Position numbers and translations under genes: made by a program. Positions 18,401-27,769 of a stretch of DNA of 64,000 nt are shown piece by piece (position 1 is the stretch's first letter; each line of letters opens with the position of its first letter). Source of the DNA: Mesostigma viride (lineage: Eukaryota; Streptophyta; Mesostigmatophyceae; Mesostigmatales; Mesostigmataceae). The stretch covers positions 4,009,179 through 4,073,178 of the forward strand of contig RPFO01000213.1 in the NCBI GenBank assembly GCA_009746045.1, read 5' to 3'. Under the pieces are notes generated by a model that searched no databases, was not told where the DNA came from, and saw only the letters and a program-made list of their open reading frames with translations.

Positions 18401-19436
18401 TCGGATCCTAATCGTTTGGAATTATGATATACAACTTACACAAAGTAATTTACCCTCAGATCCTAAATGTATGGAATGAATAAATACAACTTACACAAAA
18501 TAGTTTGCCCTCAGATCCTAATCGTTTGGAATTATGATATACAACTTACACAAAGTAATTTACCCTCAGATCCTAAATGTATGGAATAAATATTTACAAC
18601 TTACACAAAATAGTTTGCCCTCAGATCCTAATCGTTTGGAATTATGATATACAACTTACACAAAGTAATTTACCCTCAGATCCTAAATGTATGGAATAAA
18701 TATTTACAACTCACACAAAATAGTTTGCCCTCATATCCTTATCGTCTCGGCCTCTCTGTGCCTATCAGGCGGTGGCAGCGGGTCCGCACGAAGGCTACCC
18801 AGTCCTACCCAGATCTAGCATGTCTTATTAATTGGCAAAAGTGACCCCAAACCCCATGGTGTGTCCCCCGCATGAAACGTTGTCCGCGTTGGTCACATGA
18901 TAATTCCACCACAGGGCCAGGGATCGTAGCAAACAGAGTGGTAGTAAACAGTTGGAGATCGTAGTAAACAGTTGGAGGGCCTTGAGAGCTTGCGTTCAAA
19001 TGCCTATGCACCACACCTGGACAACATTGGGCCCTCAGCTGATATGGACCATTCATCCCATTTGCCCCGATCGCCTGTTTTTGGATCCTGTTGCCGCAAG
19101 GGGGATATCCCATGAGCAACCCATAGGATATATTTTGCCACAATGACCTGGACTCGCTCGATCCGCCGTTTGATGCCCATGCCCTCATTTGCCATGACCC
19201 ATCGCTGATTGTTGTTCCGTGCAGCCGGAAAGGGCGCGGCGGCGGCGGAGGTGGTCGCGGAGGCAGGGGGGACGAGGGGGGGCCGGGGCGGGCGTGGGGG
19301 TGGTGGGGGCGGCGCGGGGGGCGGCCGGGGCCGAGGCGGACGAGGGGGCGGTGGTGGCCGGGGCGGGGGCCAGAAGCGCTCCCGTGACGATGATGGTGGG
19401 GACCACAAGGCTGCGAAGGCATCGAAGGCGGAATAG
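12491..19436 (+). CDS. La (LARP3-type) RNA-binding protein, eight exons
   Basis: Exons are 12491-12763, 12997-13075, 13461-13628, 14217-14517, 15449-15617, 16953-17100, 17849-17924 and 19225-19436, with matching phases to exon 7, about 475 aa. After an acidic, Ala-rich N-terminus the La motif spans the exon 1-3 joins (KILKQ, VEFYFSDSNLVTDKFL, VPLSVICSFSRMRGHLGVT). RRM1 is in exon 4 (LAAWPFP and FKGVVTIEF). RRM2 runs through exons 5-6 (GCVLVFELAE and KGMVRFGS). Exon 8 is an RGG/GGG tract with a basic KRSRDDD tail. La proteins bind 3' oligo-U of pol III transcripts and protect precursor tRNAs in the nucleus. The exon 8 frame needs a one-base shift near the six-G run at 19266-19271, either an assembly error or a mutation. 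Introns hold minisatellites and junction copies. The La identity is firm. Confidence 0.92.
13672..13720 (+). repeat. Decayed copy of La exon 3 3' edge in intron 3
   Basis: GTGCTGCGCAAG followed by CTGGTCATCTCCGATGATGG repeats the end of exon 3 (13588-13630), including the donor. About 40 bases of shared intron sequence follow (CATATTATAG against CACATTATAG). The copy starts 84 bases after the original. Confidence 0.85.
14808..15170 (+). repeat. Serial decayed copies of La exon 5 acceptor junction
   Basis: The true junction at 15441-15470 reads TCCTGCAG, then GTCCGAGTACGAGGACGTGG. Related sequences lie upstream in intron 4: about 14973-15000 (GCTGCAGGCCCGGGTCTGAG), 15080-15105 (GGGCCGGAGTACGAGGACGT) and 15133-15165 (GCTGCAGGTCCCAGTATGAG), plus a weaker GGATGGTGGCCACCGG pair at 14842 and 14882. 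Confidence 0.8.
15178..15412 (+). repeat. Short-unit minisatellite in La intron 4
   Basis: Repeating blocks of CTTACTTGTATC and GCTCACTAGTGTC, roughly 12-14 bp each, continue to 29 bases before the exon 5 acceptor. It fills the gap between the serial acceptor copies and the real acceptor. Confidence 0.85.
15722..15960 (+). repeat. Copies of La exon 5 3' edge plus a GCTAGCAC minisatellite
   Basis: The exon 5 end and donor read ACTATGGGGACATCAAG, then GTGGGTG. Near copies are at about 15727-15750 (TTATAGGGACGTCAAAGGTG) and 15838-15865 (ATTATGGGGACATCAGGATG). The second runs into a tandem GATGCTAGCACGAGGGTGGG repeat (about 15870-15960). Confidence 0.7.
16505..16615 (+). repeat. 20-bp tandem repeat in La intron 5
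   Basis: About five or six copies of TTTGTTATTAGTATCTATGC with one- or two-base variation. No coding or splice-site role is apparent. Confidence 0.85.
17500..17790 (+). repeat. Serial decayed copies of La exon 7 acceptor junction
   Basis: The true exon 7 start (17841-17880) reads GGCAG, then GCGACGAGGAGATCCAGTAC. Copies lie at about 17506 (GGCAGCAGGCGACAAGGACA), 17644 (GTGCAGGCGACGAGGAGG) and 17742 (GTGGCAGGCGAAGAGGAGAT, continuing CCAGTGCTGGAGCATG). The nearest copy is the most similar and retains a CAG acceptor and frame. Confidence 0.85.
18340..18735 (+). repeat. About 108-bp tandem repeat in La intron 7
   Basis: About three and a half units, each with TTTGCCCTCAGATCCTAATC, then TATGATATACAACTTACAC and TTTACCCTCAGATCCTAAAT. 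The unit is itself a diverged dimer of about 54 bp. Confidence 0.85.
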
Positions 19437-19793
19437 GCTAAGCACCTGTTTAGCTGCTCTGGATGAGGGCAGGAATGCATTTTGAAGTGGTGTGCACATT
19501 GCTGCTTAGACAGAAAGTTGGTGGCCCTGCATGGCGATGGACTGGCCTGTGAATGCCGCAGCAGCTTACACTTTGTGGTGGGGTCAGGGAGGCTGTAAAG
19601 ACCTGGGCAACTGCTTGGCCAGAAGACTTGCTTTCAGCTGTGTTTGGTGCCTTGAGGGCGACGCCTTGGGAGCGTGTGAGCACGCCATGTCGGCGCACCT
19701 GTTGGTGATTTTATTTCTATTTCAAGGCAGATGTCGTACGGGTCATCCATGGCAGCCTCAGCGGCAGTAGAGGCTGCAAGAACAGGCCACCTG

Positions 19794-19798
19794 TGTAA
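19794..19798 (+). terminator. TGTAA poly(A)-type signal for La
   Basis: TGTAA lies about 360 bases 3' of the La stop codon. TGTAA is the usual poly(A) signal of chlorophyte green algae. A second TGTAA lies near 19819. Position and orientation fit, but cleavage is not visible from sequence. Confidence 0.5.
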
Positions 19799-19984
19799 AT
19801 TGAGATACTCTAGATGTGTTGTAACGTGCTGTCTCGGAGCCCAGTTTACTCATGTGTGACAACATGCCACTAGTTGGCCGATGGCATGCACGAGGTTACT
19901 CGGTTTCGTTAGCGCATGATTGATGCGCAGTGTCAAAATTGACATTTTGAATAAATTCCCTACATAAGGATTCTTTGGTTTGCC

Positions 19985-21290
19985 ATGCATGTTTTTTTTT
20001 CCGAGGGCTCACAGGCAGTAGTGCGGACTGCGGAAGGCACCACCCCCCCATACTGCCCCTTCACCACGGGGTGTGGCAAGGTTGTGTCCTGTCCCCATAT
20101 CTGTTCATTATTGTCGCGTGGATCATGTCATGTGCCGGGCACGTGCGCGCTTTACTGCTCTTAAGGGGTTCGAGCCAGGCTTGGACATCCTTAACGTGCG
20201 CGAACACGGCGGCGTTGACCCGGGCTACCGCCTGTCCAACCTGATTTATGCGGATGACACCACCCTCATCGCGCGCCCCGAGCACATTCAGACCTGCAGC
20301 TGGACTGTCTGCATGGGCCTGGAGGCGAGGGCGGTGGGGCTGGAGATTAGTGTCAAAAAAACTGAGGCGATGGTGATTGGGGCTTCCAGTCGCCCGCCGC
20401 TGCCGCGGCTGCTAGACGGGACGGAGGTCCCGTTTCGTGATCGCTTCAAACTGCTGGGGAGCATGCTCCCGGCCGACACCGCCGACGATGTGGACACCCG
20501 CATTGGCCTGGCCTGGGCTAGGCATCGTTCGCTCAAAACCTACTGGCACTCGAAGGCCCGGCCTCGGCGAGCACCGCAAGCGCATGCTCCTCAAGGTCCT
20601 GGTCCTCACGGTGCTCACCTATGGCACCGAGGCATGGACGCTCACGGACACGCATGCGGCCAAGCTAGACGGCACGTTTACAGGATGCTCCGTCAGGCCC
20701 TGAATGTAGGGTTTACCACGCATAGGTCTTTAGAATCTTTGTACCAGGGCATGCCTCGCATTTCGGACGAGATTAGACAGCGTAGGATAGCATTCGTAGG
20801 ACATCTTGCTCGCACCAGCCAGGTAGACACCGACCTCGGTCTGGCCGGCCCCCAGCGGCTTGGCCAGCCAGGACGGCATATCCTGACCTGGCCTGCGGGC
20901 CCCAAGGACATACCTAAGAAGGTAGGCAAACATGCCACGACCTACGCACAGCAGTTGCTGGCCGACCTAGTGGTCCCAGCCCAGTTTGAACATCGCATTC
21001 ACTCCCTCTCTCTTGCTTGGACTGCTATGGAGGACAAGAAGAGGTGGAAGACCATTGTCCAGGCTCATACGCCCGCCCCTGTGGGCAAGCCCCCGAGGTC
21101 CCCCCAAGCGGAAGGGGCGCTTTGCTGAGTAGAATAGGTAGGGTTTTCTAGATTAGATTAGCTTAGAGTTAGATTAGTTCGGTTTCGCGGCTCTCGGCTG
21201 CCCACCCCGCCGTACCCCCATCCATCCAGCAAGGGAATATGTGCTACATGATCTCCCAACGGAGTCGTGTTAAATTAATTTATTTTGTTA
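19985..21290 (+). pseudogene. L1-like LINE ORF2, 5'-truncated and frameshifted
   Basis: The RT palm is recognisable: GVWQGCVLSPYLF at about 20069-20105 and, after a frame change, LIYADDTTLIA with the catalytic YADD at 20247-20258. Downstream are LEISVKKTEAMVIGASSRPP, RRIAFVGHLARTSQVDTDLG and a Pro/Lys-rich C-terminus ending near 21128. At least one more frame change lies near 20570-20640, where the alternative frame reads VLVLTVLTYGTEAWTLTDTH. Endonuclease and N-terminal RT motifs are absent, so the copy is 5' truncated, as is common for LINEs. The 3'UTR ends with GGAATATGTGCTACATG, CTCCCAACGGAG and an AT-rich tail at about 21265-21290. It lies 550 bases 3' of La. Confidence 0.85.
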
Positions 21291-21600
21291 ACCTCTGGAC
21301 AGCTGCGGCAGACATGCAGCGGCAGGGAAGCTGGTGTTTTTTCAACCGCTGGACAGCTCCGGCAGACATGCAGCGGCAGGGAAGCTGAAGTACTCAGCGG
21401 AACTGAGGCAGGGCGGCCAATCATCTACTCCGGCCACAAGCCCTGGTGGCAAGCGACCCCTGCTGCCCCAGCACGGCCTCAGCAACCCCAGCCTACTAGG
21501 GGACTATCTATAGCAGTAGTAGTGTAGAATAGTAAGGCTTAGCCAACGTGGCCTTGTACATGTACGCCTATGATGGGCCCCACACCAGATGATGATCGCC
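21291..21600 (+). mobile_element. ORF1-type element 3' coding fragment
   Basis: The frame through 21420-21500 reads YSGHKPWWQATPAAPARPQQ, matching the C-terminal end of the ORF1-type proteins (YVGHKPWQATP). The following GCAGTAGTAGTGTAGAATAG and GGCCTTGTACATGTACGCC match their 3'UTR. A duplicated CGGCAGACATGCAGCGGCAG block lies at 21306 and 21359. Confidence 0.65.
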
Positions 21601-21635
21601 GAATTAGCATTATTTAGTCGCGTGCCACGAGCTGC

Positions 21636-23690
21636 ATGCACGAGCCACGAGCCACGAGCCACGAGCCACGAGCCACGAGGTAGCCATGGCTGACGGCGGA
21701 GCTCATAACTTTCACGTTTGAGCACCGAATTTAGCCGTGAATATCACAATCGATGCGTCTTTCTACGACGCACATGCTGCTATAATTTTCCGACGCTATT
21801 ACGCAGTATATGGCGAACAAACGCGCCTTGACGCAACGCAGCCTGGCGGCTGCGCTCGGCAATGAAAATACGTCTGCAGCTCCGGCTGCAGCTTCGCCAT
21901 CCGGTCCGGACGGCAGGCAGCGGTGACAGTAGTCGTGCACTGGTGCTCGCCCAGCCCCCCGGGCTTGCCTCGCCATTTGCATCGCCAGAGCCCAAGCACA
22001 GCCGCTCTGCCGAGCCGCACTGGGACAAGATCGCCTTTGACATCAACGCATATCCATGGCTTCTGGAACCGCGGTCCAGGAGTCTTCATGGAAGACGTGT
22101 TTTTCGGCACGTACGCCTCGCTTATGGACCTGTGCTTGTACCTGTGCTCCCACAACCGCGGCCGCTGGCCAGGCGGTCAGCCTGCTGACCCCGTCGAGGA
22201 TCTCCCGCGAGTTGGCCGGCCGCATGAATCGCCCCAAGCTCCAACGCTTCGCCCTCTGCTCCCTCCTCGGGCGCTCCGACGTCGAGATAGTGGGCCCCCC
22301 CACCACCGCCCCCGGCCACCGTTGCGACAGAATCCATCGTCCGCGCCCTCCTTAAGGAAGCTTTCGAGCAGCACGTGACCCCCCTTGCCACAGATGTGGC
22401 GGCCATGGGTGGCACGCTGGCTGCTGAGCTCCCCCCCATCTCCACCGCCACCTCCACCCTCCTAGCTCGCCTCCTCCACCGCCACCACCCCCACCTCCGA
22501 CGCCATCACCGCCCAGCTCCGTGACATCAGTCGACCAGCGTCTTAAGGATAATGCCATCGCTATCGAGGTCCTGCAGAACACCGCCGGCCTCACCGCCCA
22601 GGCGGTGAAGGACATTGCCGCCAAGCCAGCCCCTGCTGGCCTGGCCGGCGATGCTCCTCCCATCACGACCTGGGCGGACATGCATGCTTAAGCAACATAC
22701 CACCTCCACCACCTCCGCCGTCGCAGCCCAGCTCCAACGGCAGACGCTTGACCTCCGCGAGGAGGCCGAGCTCGCCAAGCGCAGCCTCAACGTCATACTC
22801 AAGAACTTCGACATGGAGGAAGGTGAGAATTCCGAGAAGTGTGCACGCGCGTTTGAGAGCAAAATCCTTGCACGCATGGGCCTCCGGTGGTGAGATTAAG
22901 CTGACCGCCCACCGCCTCCCCCGCGCGCGGGGTAAGGCAGGGGCGCCTCCGCTTCTTCTCATCTTTGAGAGCCCAGCGGACAAGATTTCGTTTCTCAGAC
23001 GCCGCAAGCGGCTCGAGAAAACTCCCTTCACCCCTGACGACGACTTGTCCCTGCATGGCGCAGCAACAACGGCGACGGGAGCTATGGCCGACCTACCTCC
23101 AGCTCCGGCAGACCAACAAGGCGGGCCAGCCGGTGTACTGGAAGGGGGCGGCCATTTACGTCGGCCACAAGCCCTGGCACGCGACCCCCTCGACCACCGC
23201 GGCCCCAGCGACTCCAGAAGCCCCAGCCTAGGAGAATACAGCAGTACTTAGTGTAGAATAGTTAGACAGTGGCCTTGTACATGCCCACCTACTAGGCTAC
23301 TACAGGCACTATACCCGCTGAGGCCTAGGTAGCATTTGTAGTCATGTACATGTGTGCCTATGATGAGCCACCCTCCAGATGATGCTTAGCTTTATTGTAT
23401 TATGCAGTGCCCACGCAGGGAGTCACTCTCTGCTGAGAAGCCATGCCCTAGCTCTTGTATAGCTATGATGATCTTCCCCCACATGACATGCTCCCCCTTA
23501 GCTGGGCATAGCTTGAAGATCATGAGGGTGCAGGTGCCTTGCATGGTGCACCTAGAGCAAGGGTTGCTTACATTCCCATCCTTGCATGAAGTAGCCCAGA
23601 ATGTATTAAAAGCCATATGCCCAGTTCTCAGGGCTATGTGCTACATATACTCCCAACGGAGTTATGTTCTAATTAATTAATTTAGTCACG
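21636..23690 (+). mobile_element. ORF1-only retroelement, degraded copy A
   Basis: The 5' end has a short GAGCCAC tandem repeat, then the conserved leader (CTCATAACTTTCACGTTTGA). The coding region starts at ATG 21810 (MANKRALTQRSLAAALGNEN) and continues through several frameshifts to the stop near 23231. The intact minus-strand copy at 24494-25903 shows the original protein. The 3'UTR runs to GTTATGTTCTAATTAATTAA near 23690. No reverse-transcriptase region lies between ORF1 and the 3' end. The dispersed motif begins 7 bases later. Confidence 0.8.
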
Positions 23691-23696
23691 TACATG

Positions 23697-23835
23697 TATC
23701 AAGGAGACAACCAGCTGGCGCAGGCCAGAAATCGAGAGAATCCGGACCATGGTAGCTCGAGCCTGCCGTTATCTTGTCCGCGTGTTCGAGTCGTTCAGGA
23801 TGATGATCGAAGATGAATGGTGATGGAAATCTGTA
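23697..23835 (+). repeat. Second full copy of the TATCAAGGAGACAACCAG repeat
   Basis: Nearly identical to 1241-1365 through GCTCGAGCCTGCCGTTATCT and GTTCGAGTCGTTCAGGATGA. The similarity continues past 23880 (AACAGCATGCTTGATCAGGG, also at 1441-1460), so the repeated unit is at least 200 bases long with internal indels. Confidence 0.75.
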
Positions 23836-24064
23836 GCCGGCGCTTTGTGCATTATGGCTGGCTTACGTGTATAGAGCGGAAACAGCATGCTTGATCAGGG
23901 CGTGTGTTTCGAGCCTAAATGTATGCCTTTAATGCCTATGATGGGCCCCACACCAGATGACGCATAGCATTATTTAGTCATGCTTTGCCCATAATTCAGA
24001 GAGTTGCGCTCTGCTGAGATGCCATGCCCTAGCCCTTGTCTAATCTTAATCTTATTAGCCATGA

Positions 24065-26070
24065 TCATTAATTAATTAATTAGGAACATAACTCCGTTGG
24101 GAGTATATGTAGCACATAGCCCTGAGAAGGGGCATATGGGCCTAGAATACATTCTAAGCTACTTCCTGCAAGGGTGGGAATGTAAACAACACTTGCTCTA
24201 GGTGCACCAGGGCACCCGCACCCTCATGGTCTATCACGCTATGCCCGGGTAAGGGGGGAGCATGCCTGTGAGGGGGAAGATCATCATGGCTATACAAGAG
24301 CTATGGCATGGCTTCTCAGCAGAGAGTGACTCCCTGCATGGGCACAACATTACTAAATAAGGCTATGCATCGTCTGGAGTGTGGCACATCATAGGCACAC
24401 ATGTACATGATTAAATAAAGCGCGGGGCTTAGCTGGGATAGTGCCTCTAGGAGGCGTACATGTACATGGCCACGGTCTATCTATTCTGCACTACTACTGC
24501 TGTATTCCCCTAAGCTGGGGCGTCTGGAGTCGCTGGGGCCGCGGGGGGGGGGGGGTCGCCTGCCAGGGCTTGTGGCCGACGTAGATGGCCGCCCCCTTCC
24601 AGTACACCGGCTGCCCCGCCTTGGTCTGCCGGAGCTGGAGGTAGGTCGGCCATAGCTCCCGTCGCCGTTGTTGCTGCGCCAGGGTCAAGTCGTCATCAAG
24701 GGTGAAGAGAGTCTTCTCGAGCCGCTTGCGGCGTCTGAGAAAAGAAATCTTGTCCGCCGGGGTCTTAAAGGTGAGGAGGAGCGGGGGCGGCCCTGCCTTA
24801 CCCCGCGCGCGGGGAAGGCGGTGGGCAGCCAGCTCTATCTCACCGTTAAGGCCCATGCGACCAAGGATTTCTCTCTCAAACGCACGCAAAAGCTTCTCGG
24901 AATTCTCACCTTCCTCCATCTTGAAGTTCTTGACAATGACGTTGAGGCTGCGCTTGGCGAGCTCGGCCTCCTCGCGGAGGTCAAGCGTCTGCCGTTGAAG
25001 CTGGGCTGCGACGGCGGAGGTGGTGGAGGTGGTATGTTGCTTAAGCATGTCCGCCCAGGTGGTGATGGGAGGAGCATCGCCGGCCAGGCCAGCCGAGGCT
25101 GGCTTGGCGGCAATGTCCTTCACCGCCTGGGCGGTGAGGCCTGCGGTATTCTGCAGAACCTCGATAGCAATGGCGTTGTCCTTAAGACGCTGGTCGATGT
25201 CACGGAGCTGGGCGGTGATGGCGTCGGAGGTGGAGGTGGTGGCGGTGGAGGAGGCGAGGAGGGTGGAGGTGGCGGTGGAGATGGTGGAGGTGGCGGTGGA
25301 GAGGAGGGGGAGCTCGGCAGCCAACGTGCTGCCCATGACCGCCACATCTGCTGCGATGGGGGCCACGTGCTGCTCGAGGGCCTCCTTGAGGAGTGAGCGG
25401 ATGGAGGATTCGGTTAAGGTGGTGGTGAGGGGCTTTGGGGGCCAAAGCTCCTCGAGGGAGCGGCCGAGGAGGGAGAAAAGGACGCGAATCTGAAGGTGGG
25501 GGCGGCGGAGGCTGGGGATGTGGTCGAAGTTGTGGGTGCGTCGCTGGAAAGCATCGGTGAGGCGGCCCTGATGGAAGAGTTGCTTGCACATCTCGAGAAG
25601 CGAGGCATACGATCCGAAAAACACGTAGCTCAGGATCTTGTCGGGGTTGAGCTTGTCAAAAAAGCCGGGCTGGCTGGCGTCAAAGTCGAACTCCTCCCAG
25701 GTCGGCTCGGCAGGGCGACTGCGCTTGGGTTCAGGCGACGCTGCTGGCGAGGCGGCCAGCGGGGGCTGGGCGACCACTAGAGCTTGGCTAGTGGCGCCGC
25801 TGCCTTCTGGACCGGTTGGCGAAGCTGCAGCCGGGGCTGCAGACGTATTTTCATTGCTAAGCGCAGCCGCCAGGCTGCGTTGCGTCGAGAGGCGTTTGCT
25901 CATCGTATATTGCGTAATAGCTTCGGAGAATTATATCAGCATGTGCGTCATAAAAAGACGCGTCGATTGTGATATTCACGGCTAAATTCGGTGCTCAAAC
26001 GTGAAAGTTATGAGCTCCGCCGTCAGCCATGGCTACCTCGTGGCTCGTGGCTCGTGCCATGATCATCTTC
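24065..26070 (-). mobile_element. ORF1-only retroelement, intact copy B
   Basis: The complete structure reads on the minus strand: a GAGCCAC-type 5' end near 26060, the leader with CTCATAACTTTCACGTTTGA, one uninterrupted ORF (25903-24494), about 430 bases of 3'UTR, then CTCCCAACGGAGTTATGTTC and a TTAA-type tail near 24065. Total length is about 2 kb. It carries no endonuclease, reverse transcriptase or RNase H, so it must depend on enzymes encoded elsewhere. Confidence 0.8.
24494..25903 (-). CDS. L1 ORF1-like nucleic-acid-binding protein, intact
   Basis: 469 aa. The N-terminus (MSKRLSTQRSLAAALSNENT) leads into an Ala/Pro/Ser-rich segment with PEPKRSRPAE, possibly a nuclear signal. A middle region follows (VFFGSYASLLEMCKQLFHQG and FSLLGRSLEELWPP). 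Next are a Ser/Thr-rich helical stretch and a likely coiled coil (about 225-330: IDQRLKDNAIAIEVLQ, LDLREEAELAKRSLNVIVKN). The C-terminal part resembles LINE ORF1 RNA-binding domains: RARGKAGPPPLLLTF, then DKISFLRRRKRLEKTLFTLD, QQRRRELWPTYLQLR and QPVYWKGAAIYVGHKPW. Such proteins coat the element RNA and act as chaperones. There is no CCHC knuckle. It is the only unbroken copy of at least four in the window. The ORF1 assignment is by motif similarity. Confidence 0.75.
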   Translation of the reverse strand: MSKRLSTQRSLAAALSNENTSAAPAAASPTGPEGSGATSQALVVAQPPLAASPAASPEPKRSRPAEPTWEEFDFDASQPGFFDKLNPDKILSYVFFGSYASLLEMCKQLFHQGRLTDAFQRRTHNFDHIPSLRRPHLQIRVLFSLLGRSLEELWPPKPLTTTLTESSIRSLLKEALEQHVAPIAADVAVMGSTLAAELPLLSTATSTISTATSTLLASSTATTSTSDAITAQLRDIDQRLKDNAIAIEVLQNTAGLTAQAVKDIAAKPASAGLAGDAPPITTWADMLKQHTTSTTSAVAAQLQRQTLDLREEAELAKRSLNVIVKNFKMEEGENSEKLLRAFEREILGRMGLNGEIELAAHRLPRARGKAGPPPLLLTFKTPADKISFLRRRKRLEKTLFTLDDDLTLAQQQRRRELWPTYLQLRQTKAGQPVYWKGAAIYVGHKPWQATPPPPRPQRLQTPQLRGIQQ

Positions 26071-26270
26071 CACCCTATGTCCGCACCTTAGCTGCTGGAT
26101 CAATACATAGTGGTGCAGGTGCACCTTGTTCACCCTGAGCTGGTGTAGTTTACACCCTACTACCCTTGCAGGAAGTATAGCCCAGAATGTGCCATATGCC
26201 CCTTCTCAGGGATATGTGCTACATGTCCTCCCATGCAACGGAGATATGTTCCAATTCAATACTTTCCTTT
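26055..26270 (+). mobile_element. Solo 3'-end fragment, ORF1-type
   Basis: Plus-strand 3'UTR fragment with ATGATCATCTTCCACCCTAT, GTGGTGCAGGTGCACCTTG, GCAGGAAGTATAGCCCAG and GGGATATGTGCTACATG. The terminal motif carries a 3-base insertion (CTCCCATGCAACGGAG), and an AATTC-like tail follows. It is joined directly to the 5' end of minus-strand copy B and resembles the fragment at 2661-2875. Confidence 0.65.
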
Positions 26271-26424
26271 CCAAATTTTAAAACTTATTTTTAAAAATCA
26301 GAGTGATCGAGGCACCCAATTTAACGTACATATAACCGAAGGCTGGTTGTCTCCTTGATAACCAAAGCCAACGCTAACAAGAGTAAGGAAAATTAAATTT
26401 GACTATAACATGAATATATAATAT

Positions 26425-26505
26425 AAAAGATAACGGCAGGCTCGAGCTACCATGGTCCGGATTCTCCCGATTTCTGGCCTGCGCTGGTTGTCTCTTTGAT
26501 AACAT
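26425..26505 (-). repeat. Dispersed TATCAAAGAGACAACCAG motif, minus
   Basis: Reverse complement of the 1241-1365 repeat, from GGCAGGCTCGAGCTACCATG through GGCCTGCGCTGGTTGTCTC. It is contiguous with the LINE 3' end at 26503 with no AT-rich tail in between, unlike most copies. Confidence 0.65.
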
Positions 26506-26700
26506 GACTCCGTTGGGAGATCATCATTGTAGCACGTATTCCCTTGCCTGATGGACATGAAGGTGGGCGATCGAAGCCGCGAAACCTAACTAAGCTAGAA
26601 CTCTAAGTAAGCTAATCGATCTAAAAAATCCTAACTAATCTACTCAGCAAAGCACCCCTTCCTCCTGGTGCATGGTGGGGGGCTTGCCCACATATAGATA
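26503..26700 (-). mobile_element. LINE ORF2 3'-terminal fragment, minus
   Basis: The minus strand encodes the last codons of the LINE protein (GGCAAGCCCCCCACCATGCA, then a CTTTGCTGAGTAG-like stop). The short 3'UTR and GATCTCCCAACGGAGTCATG follow. It is severely 5' truncated at about 200 bases. Confidence 0.7.
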
Positions 26701-26705
26701 CCACA

Positions 26706-26795
26706 GTACTATCAAGAAGACATGCAGCCAGCACAGGCCAGAAAACAGGAGAATCCGGACCATTAATAAATTAATTAATTAATTAATTAATTAAG
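26706..26795 (+). repeat. Dispersed motif copy with TTAA tail
   Basis: TATCAAGAAGACATGCAGCC, CAGGCCAGAAAACAG and GAGAATCCGGACCATTAAT lead straight into TTAATTAATTAATTAA. Here the tail follows the motif rather than preceding it, the reverse of the arrangement at 1241. Confidence 0.55.
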
Positions 26796-26977
26796 GGGAC
26801 TCGCACGTCCAAAAGACTGAAAAACTGACTTTAATGAATATCAGTTCCAATGCACTTGGGAACCATCTAGTGATGATTGAGTACCATAAATATGATGTTT
26901 GGACATTCATGCCACCACTTGTTGGGGGTACTACCCCCAACCACGCACCGGTGGCAAGCTAAAAATAGAAAAAGACG

Positions 26978-27265
26978 CTATTTATGAGATATTTTGCCCA
27001 AGACAAACCACTTATCCAAATGACCTGCCCATACATTCCTGCAAAGTTCCCCCACTTTTTTAAAAGCTGGGCTATTTACATGGTCAAAATAATCACATTT
27101 GTTTGATTTATTAATTTCCCAGCAAAATGGGTACTTTTTTGAGCCAAAAAAAAAAATCAAATCATCAACACATCGAATGGGGTCATCCATACATGCAAAA
27201 TTCCAAGTTGAGTGGGGGGAAACACAACCCCAAAGCTTGAGCTCATTCTGACAAGCGTAGCTCAA
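26978..27265 (-). CDS. Hypothetical 95-aa ORF, possible exon or relic
   Basis: This minus-strand frame has protein-like composition (Cys, Trp and Phe rich) and no low-complexity sequence, for example YPFCWEINKSNKCDYFDHV and GELCRNVWAGHLDKWFVLGK. I do not recognise a family. It lies in AT-rich sequence just outside the left CACTA-like end and has no obvious splice partners. It could be part of a decayed transposable-element gene or chance. Confidence 0.25.
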   Translation of the reverse strand: MSYACQNELKLWGCVSPHSTWNFACMDDPIRCVDDLIFFFGSKKYPFCWEINKSNKCDYFDHVNSPAFKKVGELCRNVWAGHLDKWFVLGKISHK

Positions 27266-27635
27266 GTTATTGATTTTCCTGTGATGCCACCTGGGTAGAC
27301 GCTAAAACAGAATTGAGCTAGTGCTGAGCCAAAGTGACATCTGTTTTGCTACCCTAGACACCCAAAAACATGCCCACTTTGATCACGGAGTGTGGGGAGG
27401 ATGTCCGGAGCGTCATACGCCCCACCCCTCCATCGGCACAGCCAGCCTCAAGTGTGAGTCTACCCTTAACAACAAGGCTGGTAGGACGACACGCCTGAGC
27501 AGCATATGTAATGCCTATCTCAGGCTAATCATGTGTGATTTTGTGCCAACAACCAAGTTGTTCCACCCAACAACACATTAACAACCTTCTTCCAAAATGC
27601 CCAACAAGCCGGACACGTACGTGGTGGAGGACCAC

Positions 27636-27691
27636 CACTATACTTTTCGTCCGAGGGTGGTAAAAAGCATCCGAGGCGTAAATTACGAGGT
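27636..27691 (+). repeat. Left 56-bp terminal inverted repeat
   Basis: Starts CACTATACTTTTCGTCCGAG and is identical to the reverse complement of 39785-39840. Confidence 0.9.
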
Positions 27692-27769
27692 GGTAATTTA
27701 CCGTCAAGACTACTCTTACAGTTTAGATACTACATCGTAATCTGTCGCGTAAGTTACGAACTAGATCCG

